Of a stretch of 22,885 nucleotides of DNA, positions 21,492 through 22,885 are shown in pieces. The DNA comes from JBDRGX01 sp043817485 [NCBI: bacterium] (GTDB lineage: Bacteria > JBDRGX01). The position numbers were made by a program, and so were the translations under genes. The notes below the pieces were generated by a model. That model made no database searches, was not told the origin of the DNA, and saw nothing but the letters and a program-made list of their open reading frames with translations. The first letter of the stretch is position 1, and the number at the start of each line of letters is the position of its first letter. Location: the NCBI GenBank assembly GCA_043817485.1, contig JBDRGX010000102.1, positions 1 through 22,885 of the forward strand, given 5' to 3'.

Positions 21492-22737
21492 AACAAAAAT
21501 TTTAGTTGTTTCTGGACATGGAGGAAATGGGTGTATTAGTTTTAGACGAGAAAAATATATTCCCTATGGTGGACCTAATGGAGGAGATGGAGGAAAAGGT
21601 GGTAATATTATTCTTAAAAGCGAATCAAACATAGGAAGCTTAAGAGATTTTATTCATAAAAAAACTTTTCGAGCCCAAAAAGGACAAAATGGACAAGGCC
21701 AAAATAAACATGGAAAAAATGGTGAAGATCTTATTATAAATATTCCATTAGGAACAATAGTAAAAAATTCTACTACAAATGAAATAATTGCTGATTTTGT
21801 CAAACCTAATCAAGAAGTTATTATATGTAAAAGTGGTATTGGAGGAAAAGGTAATCAACGATTTTCTTCTTCTACTAATCAAGCCCCACGAATAGCAGAA
21901 AAAGGCGAACCAGGCCATGAATTAGAAGTTATTTTAGAATTAAAAATAATTGCTGATATTGGATTAATAGGTATGCCTAATGCAGGAAAATCTACTTTTT
22001 TATCCCAAATTTCTAATGCTAAACCCAAAATTGCTAGCTATCCTTTTACAACTCTTTCTCCTAACATTGGTATTGTAGAATATAAGGAAACTATTATTAG
22101 AATAGCAGATATTCCAGGTCTTATTGAGGGAGCACATAAAGGGATAGGATTAGGCATAGATTTCTTACGACATATTGAAAGAACAAAAGTATTAGTTTAT
22201 ATCATTGATTTAAGTAATGTAGATTTATCTGATCCTTTAAAAGATTTTAATATTATAAAAGAAGAAATAAAAGCATATAATCCTTTACTTTTAAAAAAAC
22301 CATCTATTTTAATAGGAAATAAAATAGATTTAGATGAAACACAAAAAAAATATGAAAAAATTAAAGAAATTTATCCGATATATCCTATTTCAGCATTAAC
22401 TAAACAAGGATGTAAAGAACTAATTCCTTTGTTAAAAGAACTTTTAGAAAAAATAAAAACAGAAAAAATATCAGAAAAACAAGAACCTTATAAATATACT
22501 TATGAACCACCTTTTGTCATAAAAAAACAAAAAAATACATTTTTCGTAAATGGTCAAAAAATAAAAAGAATTGTTTCAATGACAAATTTAGAAAATCCTC
22601 AAGCAATTATAAGATTACATAATATTTTTAAAAAAGAAGGAATTATAAAAATTTTAAAAAAAATGGGAATTAAACAAGGAGAAATGATTAATATAGAAAA
22701 TTATAAAATTGAATGGGATTCAGAAAAATTTTCATAA
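21478..22737 (+). CDS. obg: Obg-family GTPase (CgtA)
   Basis: GTPase required for 50S assembly and linked to stringent control. The glycine-rich Obg fold fills about residues 1-158 ([13 protein letters not shown] near 31-43). The G domain has P-loop GMPNAGKST (165-173), switch [12 protein letters not shown] (from 211), NKID (281-284) and SAL (305-307). A C-terminal OCT domain covers about 345-419, ending with [19 protein letters not shown]. The ATG at 21478 is chosen because [18 protein letters not shown] is the family start; a start 12 codons earlier lies deep in rpmA. It overlaps rpmA by 14 bases with only a weak ribosome-binding site, so it is probably coupled. The 419 residues are usual for this group. 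Confidence 0.96.
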   Translation: MFLDKTKILVVSGHGGNGCISFRREKYIPYGGPNGGDGGKGGNIILKSESNIGSLRDFIHKKTFRAQKGQNGQGQNKHGKNGEDLIINIPLGTIVKNSTTNEIIADFVKPNQEVIICKSGIGGKGNQRFSSSTNQAPRIAEKGEPGHELEVILELKIIADIGLIGMPNAGKSTFLSQISNAKPKIASYPFTTLSPNIGIVEYKETIIRIADIPGLIEGAHKGIGLGIDFLRHIERTKVLVYIIDLSNVDLSDPLKDFNIIKEEIKAYNPLLLKKPSILIGNKIDLDETQKKYEKIKEIYPIYPISALTKQGCKELIPLLKELLEKIKTEKISEKQEPYKYTYEPPFVIKKQKNTFFVNGQKIKRIVSMTNLENPQAIIRLHNIFKKEGIIKILKKMGIKQGEMINIENYKIEWDSEKFS

Positions 22738-22760
22738 TTTCATAAAAATTAAAAAATAAA

Positions 22761-22885
22761 ATGGAAAAATTTTTAAAAAAAATATTATTTTATAAAAAAA
22801 AAGAAATCATAGAAAAAAAAAAGAAAATTACTATATTTTCTTTAAAAAAGAAAATCACAAATACACTTCCCTCCAATTTCAAAGA
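22761..22885 (+). CDS. trpC: Probable indole-3-glycerol-phosphate synthase, 5' part
   Basis: An open frame from ATG 22761 runs off the window. Its 41 complete codons read MEKFLKKILFYKKKEIIEKK, then a lysine-rich segment and LPSNFK. The pattern 'LxKIxxxKKxEI...PxxFK' fits the N-terminus of TrpC, which closes the indole ring in tryptophan synthesis, but the barrel's catalytic KxxSPS motif would lie beyond the edge. It starts 23 bases after obg with no visible Shine-Dalgarno. Identification rests on this short stretch only. Confidence 0.5.
   Translation, partial: MEKFLKKILFYKKKEIIEKKKKITIFSLKKKITNTLPSNFK

Overview
The window comes from a very AT-rich Gram-negative bacterium (about a quarter G+C by eye, not counted). 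Kdo-pathway genes (kdsD, kdsA), an O-antigen-type ABC exporter permease and an envelope glycosyltransferase cluster indicate an LPS-type outer envelope. Bacterial ribosomal proteins, dnaX, recG, IspH and UbiD exclude an archaeon. The phylum cannot be fixed from sequence alone. Low-complexity 'ATTTCG/GAATTTCG' intergenic repeats like those here are, from memory, common in uncultured lineages such as Omnitrophota, anammox planctomycetes and Desulfobacterota-like groups. The genetic code looks standard, with TGA used as stop, and several genes start with TTG behind a strong Shine-Dalgarno.

Layout. Positions 1-120 look like the end of an IS21-like element lying to the left. Genes from 206 to 17850 are all on the minus strand and are transcribed right to left. 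The first minus-strand block is cutA-ubiD (17850 to 16098), read from a near-consensus promoter. A 367-bp gap follows, holding a 114-bp MITE-like element and a GC-rich double hairpin. Next comes the tightly packed dnaX-wtpB-wtpC-recG unit (15718 to 10095), which mixes DNA polymerase III loader, tungstate/molybdate transport and branch-migration helicase genes. Then comes a surface polysaccharide operon (9931 to 206): ABC-2 permease, SAM methyltransferase, a 62-aa coiled-coil protein, a GT4 with a winged-helix-like tail, a GT2, two paralogous GT4 genes flanking a doubly anchored lipoprotein, and finally kdsA and kdsD.

The plus-strand block (18085 to the end) is housekeeping: ispH, rpsA (five S1 domains), a 58-aa Trm112/YcaR-like zinc-ribbon gene, rplU, rpmA, obg and the start of a probable trpC.

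How the genes work together. The polysaccharide operon pairs Kdo precursor synthesis with glycosyl transfer, a possible capping methyltransferase and an export permease, so it probably builds a Kdo-linked surface glycan. The ATPase partner (Wzt), kdsC, kdsB and waaA are absent here and must lie elsewhere. Likewise WtpB and WtpC lack their binding protein WtpA.

The most notable observations are an A9 run in dnaX just after domain III, where loss of one A creates an immediate stop (probable tau/gamma slippage); the mixed WtpBC/replication operon; the two-GT-plus-lipoprotein module and the fused-tail GT4; an intergenic repeat family shared in inverted orientation between 9967-9989 and 18976-19024 that also encodes the C-terminus of IspH; and several mobile-element-like palindromes.
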